Below, piece after piece: positions 35,002 through 44,818 of a stretch of DNA of 64,000 bases. The notes under the pieces were generated by a model. It saw only the letters and a program-made list of their open reading frames with translations, was not told the origin of the DNA and made no database searches. Source of the stretch: Blastococcus sp. CPCC 205250 (lineage in GTDB: Bacteria; Actinomycetota; Actinomycetes; Mycobacteriales; Geodermatophilaceae); contig NZ_JABGCG010000002.1 of NCBI RefSeq assembly GCF_019799925.1, positions 310,001-374,000 on the forward strand. The letters are read 5' to 3'. The position numbers and the translations under genes are program-made. Position 1 is the stretch's first letter. Every line of letters begins with the position of its first letter.

Positions 35002-35846
35002 CCACCGCCGTCGTAACCGCCGCCGAAGTCGCCCCCGCCGCCGTAGTCGCCGCCGTCCCCGCCGGCGGCGTAGTTGCCACCGCCGTCGCCACCACCGTCA
35101 CCGCCCCCGTCGCCACCGCCGCCGTCCCCGCCCCCGGCGCCGTCCTGGTAGCCCTCCGCGTAGGCCTCCTCGTCGCCGCCGCCGAAGAGGCCGCCGTCCC
35201 CGAGGCCGGTGTCGAACAGGGCGTCGGCCACCGCCGTGCCCACCACGAGGCCGCCGATGGTGCCGAGCATGCTGGCGCCGATGCCGGCACCCAGGCCACC
35301 CATCCCGAAGCCACCGCCGCCGTACCCACGGCCGTAGCCGCCGCCGTACCCGGGGCCGTACCCGCCGCCGTAGCCGCCGCCGTAGCCGCCGCCGGGCCCG
35401 TACGCCGGGCCGTACCCGCCGCCCGGGCCGTAACCGCCGGACCCGGGGCCGAAGACCCGCTCGAGCGTGCCCGGGCGGCGGACCTCCGCGCGGGTGGCGG
35501 CGCGGGCCAGCGTGCGCGGGTCGTCGGTGCGCGGCCGCTCCCCGGCGGGGACCGCGGCGGCCAGCTGGACGAGGACCTGCTGCCGCTGGTCGGGGGTCAG
35601 CTGGGCGAACGCCTCGGCGTGCGCCTCCTCGATCTGGTCCGGCGGCGCGGTGCGCAGCAGGTAGCGGTAGCGCTCGACGGCCTGCTGGTCGGTGAGCTGC
35701 CCGCTCCGCTGCGGTGGGGGCTGCCGGTACCCGTCGTCGGACCGGTCGTCGTCGTACCGCTGGTCGTACCGGGGGTCGTCGTACCGGGTGCCGTAGTGGT
35801 CCTCGGAGCGGCGCGAGCGACCGAACAGACGGTCGAGCAGTCCCAT
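34938..35846 (-). CDS. Gly-rich protein with N-terminal helical domain
   Basis: A 302-residue protein. Residues 1-15 (MGLLDRLFGRSRR) form an amphipathic basic head, then an Asp/Tyr/Arg-rich stretch with DDPRYDQRYDDD. A helical domain follows (about 50-125: LTDQQAVERYRYLLRTAPPDQIEEAHAEAF). Then come Gly-Tyr repeats (GGYGPGGGYGP), a hydrophobic glycine-zipper-like helix (GAGIGASMLGTIGGLVVGTAVADALF) and a Gly/Asp/Phe tail. The head and helical part resemble a cation-transporter-associated or surface protein family seen in actinobacteria, but I cannot name it. The low-complexity tail may be disordered. Confidence 0.75.
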   Translation of the reverse strand: MGLLDRLFGRSRRSEDHYGTRYDDPRYDQRYDDDRSDDGYRQPPPQRSGQLTDQQAVERYRYLLRTAPPDQIEEAHAEAFAQLTPDQRQQVLVQLAAAVPAGERPRTDDPRTLARAATRAEVRRPGTLERVFGPGSGGYGPGGGYGPAYGPGGGYGGGYGGGYGPGYGGGYGRGYGGGGFGMGGLGAGIGASMLGTIGGLVVGTAVADALFDTGLGDGGLFGGGDEEAYAEGYQDGAGGGDGGGGDGGGDGGGDGGGNYAAGGDGGDYGGGGDFGGGYDGGGYDGGDFGGGDFGGDFGGGDF

Positions 35847-35992
35847 GCGTGTCCCCTCCCTGACGAACGGGCGGCCGGCGCCCGCGCGGTGGCGCTGCCG
35901 CCCCGCCCCGGTTTCGTTCCCGCTGCCGCCGCGGCCACACCTCGAGGCGATGACGGACGTGAACGGGCTGGTGGAGGGCTCGTCGTGGTGTA

Positions 35993-36006
35993 GGTCGTGC
36001 ACGACC
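35993..36006. promoter_or_regulatory. Palindrome GGTCGTGCACGACC before the LOV phosphatase
   Basis: A perfect 14-bp inverted repeat ending 3 bp before the TAAAGT hexamer, a position where a bound regulator would block RNA polymerase. A candidate operator. Confidence 0.45.
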
Positions 36007-36008
36007 AT

Positions 36009-36014
36009 TAAAGT
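36009..36014 (+). promoter_or_regulatory. -10-like TAAAGT before the LOV phosphatase
   Basis: It is 6 nt before GTG 36021, giving a leaderless transcript. This supports that start over the ATG at 36063. Confidence 0.5.
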
Positions 36015-36020
36015 CGGCTG

Positions 36021-38330
36021 GTGCCACGGACCAAGGACGAGACCCGCGAGCCGGGGGCCGCGATGCCCCCGACCGTCGACGGTCAGGCGGGGAAGCAGGC
36101 GGGCCTCCTCGCCACCGCCAGCGCCGTCGTCTCGGGTGACCAGTCCCCGGCCGGCGCCTCCGCGGCGCTGCCCGGGGTCCTCGCCGAGACGCCGGTCGCC
36201 GTCCTGCTCATCGACCGCACGACCGGCACGGTCACCTTCGCCAACACCGCCGCCGTGGAGATGGCCGGCCACGTCCGCCTCCCGGTGCCGGTCGACGGCT
36301 GGGGCGCGGCGGTCGGGCTGACCGACCTGGCCGGGCAGCCCCTGGCCGCCACCAGCGGACCGCTCTCGCTCGTCGCGCAGGGCCGCCCGGTCACCGGCGA
36401 GGCCGTGCGGCTGACCCCCGGACGCAGCACCGGGCAGGAACGCACGCGGCCCGACGGCAGCACCGACGAGCGACTCCTCTGGGTGACCGGCTTCCCGCTC
36501 TCCCAGCCCGACACCGCCCACCAGCTCTCCCTCGTCGTCTTCCTCGAGGTCGAGACGCCGGTCGAGCCGGTCGACGCCGAGGCCCAGCTGCAGGCCCTGC
36601 GGGACCGCGCGGTCATCGCCACCGACATCGCGTTCACGATCAGCGACCCGCGCCGGGAGGACGACCCGCTCATCTGGGTCAACCCCTCCTTCACGCGCAT
36701 CACCGGCTACGAGTTCAACGAGGCCGTCGGCCGCAACTGCCGCTTCCTCCAGGGCCCGGCCACCGACCCCGGCACCATCGCCGAGATCCGCACCGCGCTG
36801 CACGAGCAGCGGCCGGTGACCGCCACGCTGCTCAACCACCGCAAGGACGGCACCGCCTTCTGGAACCAGCTGTCGCTCAGCCCGGTCTTCGACGGCGAGG
36901 GCGAGCTGGTGAGCTTCGTCGGCGTCCAGACCGACGTGACCGAACGGGTCCGCGTCGAGCACGAGCGGGAGAGCGCCTTCGCCGCCGAGCGGTCGGCACG
37001 GCAGGAGGCCGAGCTGGCCCGCGCCACCGCGGAGCAGGCGCGGGTCGACGCCGAGGGTGCCCGGGCGCAGGCCGAGCGGGCGACCAACCGGCTGGCGCTG
37101 ATGGCCGAGGCCACGAGCACGCTCATCGCCACGCTGGACATGACCGACCTGCTGGAGCGGCTGGCCGGGCTGTGCGTGCCCCTGCTGGCAGACTGGGTCT
37201 TCCTCACCCTCGTCGACGAGCACGGGGACGTGGTGGAGACCGCCGCCCTGCACCGCGACGGCCGCGAGGAGCAGCTCGAGGCGTTCGCGACGCTGCACGC
37301 CCTGCACCTGCCGCCGGGCTCGCCGAGCCGGCAGAGCATGGACCGCGGCCGGCCGGTGCTCGTCGACCGCGACCGCGCACGCGTCGAGGCGGCCTTCGCC
37401 ACCGACGCCGCCCGCGAGGCGTTCGACGCGCTGGGCGGGCACTCCGTGGTGACCGTGCCCATGGTCGCCCGCCGCCGCACCCGCGGGGCGCTGGCACTGG
37501 TGCTGTCCAGCGAGGACCGCACCTTCACGCAGGAGGACGTCGACCTCGCCGAGGACCTCTCCCGGCGGGCGGCCCTGGCGATGGACAACGTCCGGCTGTA
37601 CCAGCAGGAGCACGCGGTCGCCGACACGCTGCAGCGGTCCCTGCTGCCGGAGCTGCCCGACATCCCCGGCACCACCGCGGCCGCCCACTACGTGAGCGCC
37701 TCGACCGCGGCGAACATCGGCGGGGACTTCTACGACCTGCTCGGCCTCCCCGACGGGTCGGTCGGCATGGTGATCGGTGACGTCGTCGGGCACGACCTCG
37801 CCGCCGCTGCCGCCATGGGCCACCTGCGCGGGCTCATCCGCGCGTGCGTCTGGGACGCCCCCGACCCCGACCCGGGCGTCGTCCTGGGCCGGGTCGACCG
37901 GCTGGTCCAGGGTCTGCGGATCGCGTCGATGGCCACGATGGCCTACGCGCGGGCCGTGCCGCCGGCCGGTGCCGGCGAGCCGTGGCGGGTCCACCTCGCC
38001 GACGCGGGTCACCCGCCGCTGCTGCTGCGCGAGCCCGGCGGTGCCGTCCGCGTGCTCGACCAGGTGAACGGCCTGCTGGTGGGCGTGGACGACGGGGCGC
38101 ACCGGCCGACCACCGTCCTGGAGGTGGCTCCCGGCTCGACGCTGCTGGCCTACACCGACGGCCTCATCGAGCGCCCCGGGCTCGACCTCGACCTGGGCAT
38201 CGAGGAGCTGGTGGGGCGGATCGCCGCCACCCCGGCCGACGCCTCGCCGCGGGCGCTGTGCGACGCCGCGGTGGCCGGCACGCTCGACGGCCGCGACGAC
38301 GTCGCGGTGATCGCCGTCCGCCTGGGCTGA
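36021..38330 (+). CDS. PAS-LOV-GAF-PP2C (SpoIIE/RsbU) phosphatase, probable blue-light sensor
   Basis: A 769-residue signalling protein. An N-terminal PAS-like domain (about 50-175) is followed by a LOV domain (about 195-310) with the photo-active cysteine motif GRNCRFLQG (Cys240) and the NHRKDGTAFWNQLSLSPV strand. A coiled coil (about 310-360), a GAF domain (about 365-525) and a PP2C-type phosphatase (about 540-768: IGGDFYDLLGLPDGSVGMVIGDVVGHD, GHPPLLL, YTDGLIER, DDVAVIAVRLG) follow. By analogy, flavin photochemistry at Cys240 would control dephosphorylation of an anti-sigma antagonist. No such partner or kinase is adjacent. Confidence 0.9.
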   Translation: MPRTKDETREPGAAMPPTVDGQAGKQAGLLATASAVVSGDQSPAGASAALPGVLAETPVAVLLIDRTTGTVTFANTAAVEMAGHVRLPVPVDGWGAAVGLTDLAGQPLAATSGPLSLVAQGRPVTGEAVRLTPGRSTGQERTRPDGSTDERLLWVTGFPLSQPDTAHQLSLVVFLEVETPVEPVDAEAQLQALRDRAVIATDIAFTISDPRREDDPLIWVNPSFTRITGYEFNEAVGRNCRFLQGPATDPGTIAEIRTALHEQRPVTATLLNHRKDGTAFWNQLSLSPVFDGEGELVSFVGVQTDVTERVRVEHERESAFAAERSARQEAELARATAEQARVDAEGARAQAERATNRLALMAEATSTLIATLDMTDLLERLAGLCVPLLADWVFLTLVDEHGDVVETAALHRDGREEQLEAFATLHALHLPPGSPSRQSMDRGRPVLVDRDRARVEAAFATDAAREAFDALGGHSVVTVPMVARRRTRGALALVLSSEDRTFTQEDVDLAEDLSRRAALAMDNVRLYQQEHAVADTLQRSLLPELPDIPGTTAAAHYVSASTAANIGGDFYDLLGLPDGSVGMVIGDVVGHDLAAAAAMGHLRGLIRACVWDAPDPDPGVVLGRVDRLVQGLRIASMATMAYARAVPPAGAGEPWRVHLADAGHPPLLLREPGGAVRVLDQVNGLLVGVDDGAHRPTTVLEVAPGSTLLAYTDGLIERPGLDLDLGIEELVGRIAATPADASPRALCDAAVAGTLDGRDDVAVIAVRLG

Positions 38331-38366
38331 TCGCCCCTGGGCCCACGCCCCGGCGTCCCGCCCCGG

Positions 38367-38951
38367 TCAGCCGGCGGGGCGGCTGCCGTCGTCGAGCGGG
38401 CCGTCACGGAGGCCGTCGTCGTCGAGCGGGCCGTCGCGGAGGCCATCGCGGAGGCCGTAGCCGCCGCGGTGGAACAGCAGCGGGCGCCGCCCGGGATCGG
38501 CCCCGAGGTCCAGCACGCGGGCGGCGACGAGGGTGTGGTCGCCGCCGTCGTACTCCGCCCACAGGGCGCAGTCGATCCAGGCCACGGCACCGTCGAGCAC
38601 GGGCTGCCCCTGCCGGCTGGGCTGCCACGCCACCCCGGCGAAGCGGTCGACCGCCGGGGCGGCGAAGGTCGCCGACAGCGCCGTCTGGTCCTCGGCCAGC
38701 ACGTTGATGCAGAAGCGGCCCAGTTCGCGCAGCCGGGGCCAGGTGTTCGACGAGCGCGCCGGGGCGAACACGACCAGCGGCGGGTCGAGGGACAGCGAGC
38801 TGAACGACTGGCAGGTGAAGCCCAGCGGCCCCTCCGGCGCCGCGGCGGTCACGACGGTGACGCCCGACGCGAAGGACCCCATGACGTCGCGCATGAGCCG
38901 CGGGTCCACCACGTCGACGGGACCGTCGGGGGAGGGGAGGGCCGCACTCAC
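38367..38951 (-). CDS. Flavin reductase (HpaC/RutF-like)
   Basis: A 194-residue flavin reductase domain protein: MGSFASGVTVVTA, GFTCQSFSSLSLDPPLVVFAP, FCINVLAEDQ, FAGVAWQPSRQGQPVLDGAVAWIDC and DHTLVAARVLDL. It would supply reduced FMN to a monooxygenase, possibly the one at the left edge (speculative). The last 25 residues are a repeat (GLRDGPLDD units) encoded by two 27-bp direct repeats at 38388-38444, not part of the fold. It starts 13 bp after HMG-CoA lyase, in one operon. Confidence 0.87.
   Translation of the reverse strand: MSAALPSPDGPVDVVDPRLMRDVMGSFASGVTVVTAAAPEGPLGFTCQSFSSLSLDPPLVVFAPARSSNTWPRLRELGRFCINVLAEDQTALSATFAAPAVDRFAGVAWQPSRQGQPVLDGAVAWIDCALWAEYDGGDHTLVAARVLDLGADPGRRPLLFHRGGYGLRDGLRDGPLDDDGLRDGPLDDGSRPAG
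38388..38444. repeat. Two 27-bp direct repeats in the flavin reductase 3' end
   Basis: Units beginning GTCGTCGAGCGGGCCGTC differ at one base and are separated by 3 bp; a partial CGCGGAGGCC copy follows. They keep the reading frame and encode the GLRDGPLDD repeats of the tail. Confidence 0.75.
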
Positions 38952-38964
38952 GCCTCCCACTCCA

Positions 38965-39927
38965 TCACGACCCGGCGGCTGCCTGCTCCGTGAGCCTGGG
39001 CACGGAGCGGCCCCCGGCCCGGTACAGCGAGCTGGGCAGCTCGTGGCCGACGGCGCGCTCGGTGACCCGCGCCGCGGCGAGGACGGCGTCGAGGTCCAGC
39101 CCGGTGTGCACGCCGGACTCCTCGAGCATGTACACGAGCTCCTCGGTGGCGATGTTGCCGCTGGCGCCCGGCGCGAAGGGGCAGCCGCCCAGCCCGCCGA
39201 CCGAGGAGTCCAGCTGGGTGACGCCGGCCTGCACGGCGGCCAGCGCGTTGGCCTGGCCGGTGCCGCGCGTGTCGTGGAAGTGCACGCCGACCTGGACCCC
39301 CGGGCACACCCGGCGGACGGCGTCGAGCAGCCGCACCACCCGCATCGGGGTGGTCGTGCCGATCGTGTCGCCCAGGCAGAGCCGGTCGGCGCCCGCGGTG
39401 ACCGCGGCGCGGGCGACGTCGACGGTGCGGGCGATCGGGGTGCGGCCGTCGAACGGGCAGTCCCAGGCGGTCGCGATGATGACCTCGAGGGTGCCCCCGG
39501 CCCCGTGCGCCAGGCCGGCGATCTCGCCGACCGCCGCGACCGCCTCGGCGGTGCTGCGCCCGGCGTTGGCCCGGCTGTGCCCGTCGGTGGCGGAGACGAC
39601 GTACTCCAGGTCGGCGACCCCGGCGTCCACGGCGCGCACCGCACCGCGCGGGTTGGCCACGAGCGCGGAGAAGCGGACGCCGCTCCACCGGCCCAGCTCG
39701 GCGGCCACCTGGTCGGCGTCGGCCAGGGCGGGCACCGCCCGCGGCGACACGAACGACGTGGCCTCGATGCGGCGCACACCGGTCGCGACCAGCGCCTCGA
39801 GCATGGCGAGCTTGTCGGCGAGGGGGAGCGGCGCCTCCAGTTGCAGCCCGTCGCGCATGCCGACCTCGCGGATGTCGACCGCCGGGGGCAGCACCAGGTC
39901 GAAGGGGTCCCGCTCGTCGAGCAGCAC
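38965..39927 (-). CDS. Hydroxymethylglutaryl-CoA lyase
   Basis: Cleaves HMG-CoA to acetoacetate and acetyl-CoA in leucine (or related branched acyl) breakdown. A 320-residue TIM barrel of the DRE-TIM family: VGMRDGLQLEAP (metal-binding Asp), IEATSFVSPRAVPALAD, CLGDTIGTTTP, VGVHFHDTRGTGQAN (metal His pair) and the active-site loop GGLGGCPFAPGASGNIATEELVYML with the catalytic Cys. Start GTG with an AGGAG site. The other leucine-pathway genes are not in the window. It shares a strand and a short gap with the flavin reductase. Confidence 0.92.
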   Translation of the reverse strand: MLLDERDPFDLVLPPAVDIREVGMRDGLQLEAPLPLADKLAMLEALVATGVRRIEATSFVSPRAVPALADADQVAAELGRWSGVRFSALVANPRGAVRAVDAGVADLEYVVSATDGHSRANAGRSTAEAVAAVGEIAGLAHGAGGTLEVIIATAWDCPFDGRTPIARTVDVARAAVTAGADRLCLGDTIGTTTPMRVVRLLDAVRRVCPGVQVGVHFHDTRGTGQANALAAVQAGVTQLDSSVGGLGGCPFAPGASGNIATEELVYMLEESGVHTGLDLDAVLAAARVTERAVGHELPSSLYRAGGRSVPRLTEQAAAGS

Positions 39928-40012
39928 GGCGCTCTCCTCTCGTCGGCGCGCGCAGGGAGTCGCCGCGCCCGTCGGCCGCCATCCTCCCCCGCGAGGGAAG
40001 GGACGAGATCAC

Positions 40013-40026
40013 GTTCCACGTGGAAC
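40013..40026. promoter_or_regulatory. parS-like site GTTCCACGTGGAAC (site 3)
   Basis: Perfect palindrome (16 bp with flanks) in the divergent gap between HMG-CoA lyase and the diguanylate cyclase. Confidence 0.6.
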
Positions 40027-40104
40027 GACTTCGGGCACTACCAGGGTCGGGGTGCGGCCGGGACTGTCACGGGGGACGTCCAGGATGAGCGCTGGAGGTG
40101 GGAC

Positions 40105-41004
40105 GTGGGCGAGCGGAGCGGTACCGCGGCCGTGACCGATGAGCGGCCGGCGGTCTCGTGGGATGCCTTCGGTCACGCACCGGTGGGCATGGCGATCAGC
40201 GGTGTCGACAGCGTGCTCATCGAGGCCAACCCGGCGCTGGAACGGCTCCTGGGCCGGGCAGCCGGGGGCCTGACGGGCACCTCCCTCTACGACCTGACCG
40301 ACCCCGACGAGCTGCCCGGCATCCGGGACGCCTGCACGGCGGTGCACGCCGTCCCCGGCCGGGTCTCGCGGGTCGAGGGCGGCCTGCTGCACGGCGACGG
40401 CACCAGGGTGCCGGTGCAGGTGACGGTCACCCGGGTGGCCGAGCAGCCCGGTCTGCCGACCCACCTGGTGCTGGTCGTCGAGGACATCACCGACCGCAAG
40501 GCCCTCGAGGCGCAGCTGGTGCACCGGTCGCTGCACGACGCGCTCACCGGGCTGCCCAACCGGCTGCTGTTCGGCGACCGGCTGCGGCACGCCCTGGAGC
40601 GGGGTCACCGCGAGGGCACGCCGACGTGCGTCCTGGTGGTGGACCTCGACGGCTTCAAGGCCATCAACGACCGGTACGGGCACCCCATGGGCGACGCCGT
40701 GCTGGTCGCCGTCGCCGAGCGGCTCACCTCGGTGCTGCGGGCCAGCGACACCGCCGCACGCCTGGGCGGCGACGAGTTCAGCATCGTCTGCGAGAACACC
40801 GACCGGGCCGACGCCGAGGTGCTCGCCGAGCGGCTGCGCAGGACCCTCGTCGACCCCCTGACCATCCGCGGCACGTCCATCGACGTCGGCATGAGCATCG
40901 GTATCGGCAGCGTGCGCCCCGGCGCCGACCCCGACGTCGCCTGCGAGCAGGTCGTGCGCGACGCCGACGACGCGATGTACGCCGAGAAGCACCGCGGCCA
41001 CTGA
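40105..41004 (+). CDS. PAS-GGDEF diguanylate cyclase
   Basis: A 299-residue soluble protein. A PAS domain (about 15-125: FGHAPVGMAISGVDSVLIEANPALERLLGR) senses an unknown cue. The GGDEF domain (about 135-299) has DALTGLPNRLLFGDRL, VVDLDGFKAINDRYGH and an intact active site RLGGDEFSIV (221-225). A product-inhibition site RASD lies five residues before it. It should make c-di-GMP. The GTG is preceded by GGAGGTGGGAC, a good ribosome site at 5-nt spacing. Confidence 0.9.
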   Translation: MGERSGTAAVTDERPAVSWDAFGHAPVGMAISGVDSVLIEANPALERLLGRAAGGLTGTSLYDLTDPDELPGIRDACTAVHAVPGRVSRVEGGLLHGDGTRVPVQVTVTRVAEQPGLPTHLVLVVEDITDRKALEAQLVHRSLHDALTGLPNRLLFGDRLRHALERGHREGTPTCVLVVDLDGFKAINDRYGHPMGDAVLVAVAERLTSVLRASDTAARLGGDEFSIVCENTDRADAEVLAERLRRTLVDPLTIRGTSIDVGMSIGIGSVRPGADPDVACEQVVRDADDAMYAEKHRGH

Positions 41005-41100
41005 GCCGGCGCGGTACCGGACGGTGACGTCCGTCCGCTCGGGTGGAGGGCACGTCCCCGGGGACCGAAGCAGGAAGGACCACCGACCCCGGGAGTCCCC

Positions 41101-43062
41101 ATGTCCGCTCGCGCCCTGTCCGCGATGCCCCTGCGCGGCAAGCTCATCGCGCTCGTCGTGGGCCTCGTGCTGCTCCCGGTCGGGCTCCTCGGCGGGGTGG
41201 CCTACGTCAAGAGCAGCGGCGACTGGCGCGGTGCGGCCGGTGAGCTGCTGCAGAGCGAGGCCGGGTCGACGATCGACAAGATCGACCGGAACCTCTTCGA
41301 GCGGTACGGCGACGTACAGGCCTTCGCCGTCAACCCCGACGCCGCGGGCGACCCGGCCACCGTGGCGGCGGCGGCGGACTTCTACAGCCGCGCCTACGGC
41401 ATCTACGACCTGCTGCTCGTGGCCGACGCCGACGGACGGGTGCTGGCGACCAACAGCGTGACCGGTGACGGCGCGCCCGTGTCCACCGCCGCTCTGGTCG
41501 GCCGCGACGTCTCCGCCGAGCCCTGGTTCCAGGAGGCCCTGGCCCTGGGGGCGGGGGCGACCCACTACGGCGAGGCCGGCGTGGAGCCGCTGGTGACCGA
41601 GGCGACCGGCCGCGAGGGGCTCTCCCTGGCCTTCGCGGCACCGGTCCTGGACCCGTCCGGCGCCGCAGTGCGCGTGTGGGTCAACTTCGCCTCCTGGGAC
41701 CGCGTGGTCGCCCAGATCCTCGACGAGCAGGTGGCCAAGCTGACCGAGCGCGGGCTGAGCACGGTCCAGGGGCAGGTGCTGCGCCGGGACGGCCTCGTGC
41801 TCGACGGCCCGGGTGCCGCCGAGGGACTGGACCTCGTCGCCGCCGGCCTGCCGGCCGCCGAGGCGCTCGCGCAGGGCAGGTCCGGCAGCGGCGAGAGCAC
41901 GTACCCGGACGGCGACGGTGACGAGCAGGTGATCGGGTACGCGGCGTCCTCCGGGGCCCTCGGCTTCGACGGCTACGGCTGGGGCGTGGTCATGCGCCAG
42001 GACGCCGCCGAGGCCGCGGCTCCGGCCGGCTCCCTCCTGACCGTCGTCCTGCTCGTGGCCGGCGGCGCGGCGGTCCTCGTCACCCTCGTCGCCGCCCGCT
42101 TCGCCGGGGCCATCACCCGCCCGCTGCGGCGCGCCGTCGCCGTCCTCCAGGGGGTGGCGCAGGGCGACCTGACCGGCCGGCTCGACGTGCGCTCCGGCGA
42201 CGAGGTGGGCCGGCTCTCTGCAGCGCTGAACACCGGCCTGGACGACCTGTCCGCGGTGCTGGCCACCACCCGCGACACCGCGGTCAGCCTGGCGACGTCC
42301 TCGCAGTCCGTGCTCGAGGTCGCCGACCGCGTCGCCGACGACGCCCTCACCGGGTCCACGGCGGCCCGGCGGATGGCCGGCGCCGCGGCGGAGGTCGCCA
42401 CGACCGTGCAGGGACTGGCCGCCGGCGGGGAGCAGATGGGGGCCTCGATCAGTCAGATCGCCGCCACCGCGACCGACGCCGCGCAGGTCGCCCGCGAGGG
42501 GGTGGCGGTCGCCGCCCGCACGACCAGCACGGTGCGGGAGCTCGGCGAGTCCTCCCAGGAGATCGGGCGCGTGCTCGAGGTGATCACCTCGATCGCCGAG
42601 CAGACCAACCTGCTCGCCCTCAACGCCACCATCGAGGCCGCTCGCGCCGGTGAGGCGGGCAAGGGCTTCGCCGTCGTCGCCTTCGAGGTCAAGGAGCTGG
42701 CGCAGGAGACCGCCCGGGCGACCGAGGAGATCGGCGGGCGCATCACGGCCATCCGGTCCGACGCCGCGGGTGCGGTGTCGGCCATCGCCGAGATCACCGC
42801 CATCATCGGCCGGATCGACGAGTTCCAGGCCACCATCGCCGCCGCGGTCGAGGAGCAGACGGCGACGACCGCGGAGCTCAACCGCGGCGTCTCCTCCGTG
42901 GCCGACGGAGCCGCGGGCATGGCCACGAGCATCGACGGGATCACCACGACCGCCTCGTCGACGAGCGGCTCGGCCGCCCGGCTGCGCACGTCCGCCGACG
43001 AGCTGGCCGGCCTCGCCGACGAGCTGCGCAGCCAGGTCGACCGGTTCCGCCTCGGCGGCTGA
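41101..43062 (+). CDS. Methyl-accepting chemotaxis protein with dCache-type sensor
   Basis: A 653-residue chemoreceptor unlike the tandem array. TM1 is at about 12-32, and a large extracellular sensor (about 35-300) has the double-Cache pattern ([27 protein letters not shown], then [15 protein letters not shown], and [12 protein letters not shown]). TM2 is at about 310-335, followed by HAMP ([24 protein letters not shown]) and a signalling domain with [24 protein letters not shown]. dCache domains usually bind amino acids or other small metabolites. The ATG has a GGGAG site. It is 96 bp after the cyclase on the same strand. Confidence 0.93.
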   Translation: MSARALSAMPLRGKLIALVVGLVLLPVGLLGGVAYVKSSGDWRGAAGELLQSEAGSTIDKIDRNLFERYGDVQAFAVNPDAAGDPATVAAAADFYSRAYGIYDLLLVADADGRVLATNSVTGDGAPVSTAALVGRDVSAEPWFQEALALGAGATHYGEAGVEPLVTEATGREGLSLAFAAPVLDPSGAAVRVWVNFASWDRVVAQILDEQVAKLTERGLSTVQGQVLRRDGLVLDGPGAAEGLDLVAAGLPAAEALAQGRSGSGESTYPDGDGDEQVIGYAASSGALGFDGYGWGVVMRQDAAEAAAPAGSLLTVVLLVAGGAAVLVTLVAARFAGAITRPLRRAVAVLQGVAQGDLTGRLDVRSGDEVGRLSAALNTGLDDLSAVLATTRDTAVSLATSSQSVLEVADRVADDALTGSTAARRMAGAAAEVATTVQGLAAGGEQMGASISQIAATATDAAQVAREGVAVAARTTSTVRELGESSQEIGRVLEVITSIAEQTNLLALNATIEAARAGEAGKGFAVVAFEVKELAQETARATEEIGGRITAIRSDAAGAVSAIAEITAIIGRIDEFQATIAAAVEEQTATTAELNRGVSSVADGAAGMATSIDGITTTASSTSGSAARLRTSADELAGLADELRSQVDRFRLGG

Positions 43063-43080
43063 GGCCCCTCAGCCGCCGAG
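43051..43080. terminator. Bidirectional hairpin between chemoreceptor and phosphoglucomutase
   Basis: A 14-bp perfect stem (CTCGGCGGCTGAGG with its complement) around CC. The chemoreceptor TGA is in the left arm and the pgm TGA in the right arm. Confidence 0.7.
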
Positions 43081-44703
43081 GGCGGCGGTGACGACCTCCC
43101 GCGCCTCCTGCTGGACCCGCGCCAGGTGCTCGGGGCCGGCGAAGGACTCCGCGTAGACCTTGTAGACGTCCTCGGTGCCCGACGGGCGGGCGGCGAACCA
43201 GGCGTTCTCCGTGACCACCTTCAGGCCGCCGATCGCGGCGTCGTTGCCGGGCGCCCGGGTCAGCTTGGCCACGATCGGCTCGCCGGCGAGCTCGGTCGCG
43301 GTCACCGCCTCGGGCGACAGCCGGCCCAGCGCCGCCTTCTGCTGGCGGGTCGCCGGGGCGTCCACCCGCGCGTAGGCCGACTCGCCGTACCGCGCGGTGA
43401 GCTCCCCGTGCAGCTGCGACGGCGACCGCCCCGTGACCGCCTGGATCTCACTGGCCAGCAGCGCGAGCAGGATGCCGTCCTTGTCCGTCGTCCACACCCC
43501 GCCGTCCCGGCGCAGGAACGACGCGCCCGCCGACTCCTCGCCCCCGAAGCCGACCGACCCGTCGAGCAGGCCCGGCACGAACCACTTGAAGCCGACCGGC
43601 ACCTCGAGCAGCCGCCGGCCCAGACCGGCGACGACCCGGTCGATCAACGAGGAGGACACCAGCGTCTTGCCCACGGCGACGTCGGGCCCCCAGCCCTCGC
43701 GGTGGGCGAACAGGTAGGAGATGGCGACGGCCAGGAAGTGGTTGGGGTTCATCAGTCCGCCGTCGGGGGTGACGATCCCGTGCCGGTCGGCGTCGGCGTC
43801 GTTGCCGGTGGCGATGTCGTGGTCGGCGCGCTTGCCGATGAGCGAGGCCATGGCCGCCGGCGACGAGCAGTCCATCCGGATCTTCCCGTCCCAGTCCAGG
43901 GTCATGAACCGCCAGGTGGGGTCGACCAGCGGGTTCACCACGGTCAGGTCGAGGCGGTGCCGCTCGGCGATGGCGCCCCAGTAGTCGACGCTGGCCCCGC
44001 CGAGCGGGTCGGCGCCGATCCGCACGCCGGCCTCGCGGACGGCGTCCAGGTCGAGGACCGACGGCAGGTCCTCGACGTAGTCGCCGAGGAAGTCGTGCGC
44101 ACCGGCGGCGGCACGGGCGCGGGCGAGGGGGATGCGCCGGACGCCGGCCAGGTCGGCGCGCAGCAGCTCGTTGGCGCGGTCGGCGATCGCCTTCGTGGCG
44201 TCGGTGTCGGCAGGGCCGCCGTGCGGCGGGTTGTACTTGAACCCGCCGTCGCGCGGCGGGTTGTGCGACGGCGTGACGACGATGCCGTCGGCCGACCCGC
44301 CGGCACCGCCGCGGTTGGCCCGCAGGATCGCGTGGCTCACCGCCGGGGTCGGGGTGTAGCGGCCGGCGGCGTCGACCAGCACGGTCACGTCGTTGGCGGC
44401 CAGCACCTCCAGCGCACTGGCCCAGGCGGGCTCGCTCAGCGCGTGGGTGTCCTTGCCCAGGAACAGCGGCCCGTCGATGCCCTGGGCGGCGCGGTACTCG
44501 CAGATGGCCTGCGTGGTGGCGAGGATGTGCGCCTCGTTGAAGGCCGCGTCGAACGCCGAGCCGCGGTGGCCCGACGTCCCGAACGCCACCTGCTGCGCCG
44601 GCTCGGCCGGATCCGGCTCGAGCGTGTAGTAGGCGGTGACCAGCGACGCGACGTCGACCAGGTCGCTGGGCTGGGCGGGCTGACCGGCACGGACGTCGCT
44701 CAT
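43069..44703 (-). CDS. pgm: Phosphoglucomutase (alpha-D-glucose specific)
   Basis: Interconverts glucose-1- and glucose-6-phosphate. A 544-residue hexose-phosphate mutase with [20 protein letters not shown], phosphoserine loop [23 protein letters not shown], metal loop [11 protein letters not shown], sugar loop [15 protein letters not shown] and [17 protein letters not shown]. These match the Pgm branch and not ManB or GlmM. It starts at ATG 44703 and is monocistronic. Its product feeds UDP-glucose for glycogen and trehalose synthesis. Confidence 0.95.
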   Translation of the reverse strand: MSDVRAGQPAQPSDLVDVASLVTAYYTLEPDPAEPAQQVAFGTSGHRGSAFDAAFNEAHILATTQAICEYRAAQGIDGPLFLGKDTHALSEPAWASALEVLAANDVTVLVDAAGRYTPTPAVSHAILRANRGGAGGSADGIVVTPSHNPPRDGGFKYNPPHGGPADTDATKAIADRANELLRADLAGVRRIPLARARAAAGAHDFLGDYVEDLPSVLDLDAVREAGVRIGADPLGGASVDYWGAIAERHRLDLTVVNPLVDPTWRFMTLDWDGKIRMDCSSPAAMASLIGKRADHDIATGNDADADRHGIVTPDGGLMNPNHFLAVAISYLFAHREGWGPDVAVGKTLVSSSLIDRVVAGLGRRLLEVPVGFKWFVPGLLDGSVGFGGEESAGASFLRRDGGVWTTDKDGILLALLASEIQAVTGRSPSQLHGELTARYGESAYARVDAPATRQQKAALGRLSPEAVTATELAGEPIVAKLTRAPGNDAAIGGLKVVTENAWFAARPSGTEDVYKVYAESFAGPEHLARVQQEAREVVTAALGG

Positions 44704-44805
44704 GCGCCGATCCTCGCGCCCCCGCCGGGCCGGTTGCCACCCGGTGGTGCGGCATCGGTCACCCGGACGGGCGTGCTGGTCGGCCGGGTGACGGCGGGCC
44801 GGACC

Positions 44806-44811
44806 TACGCT
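44806..44811 (+). promoter_or_regulatory. -10-like TACGCT before the DUF2750 gene
   Basis: It is 7 nt before the GTG at 44819; a classic leaderless arrangement. Confidence 0.5.
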
Positions 44812-44818
44812 CCCCGCC

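Noticed and set aside
35847-38102. Long minus-strand open frame opposite the LOV phosphatase
   Set aside because: It is an antisense artefact of high-GC codon bias; the plus-strand protein has full domain motifs. The Gly-rich gene starts at 35846.
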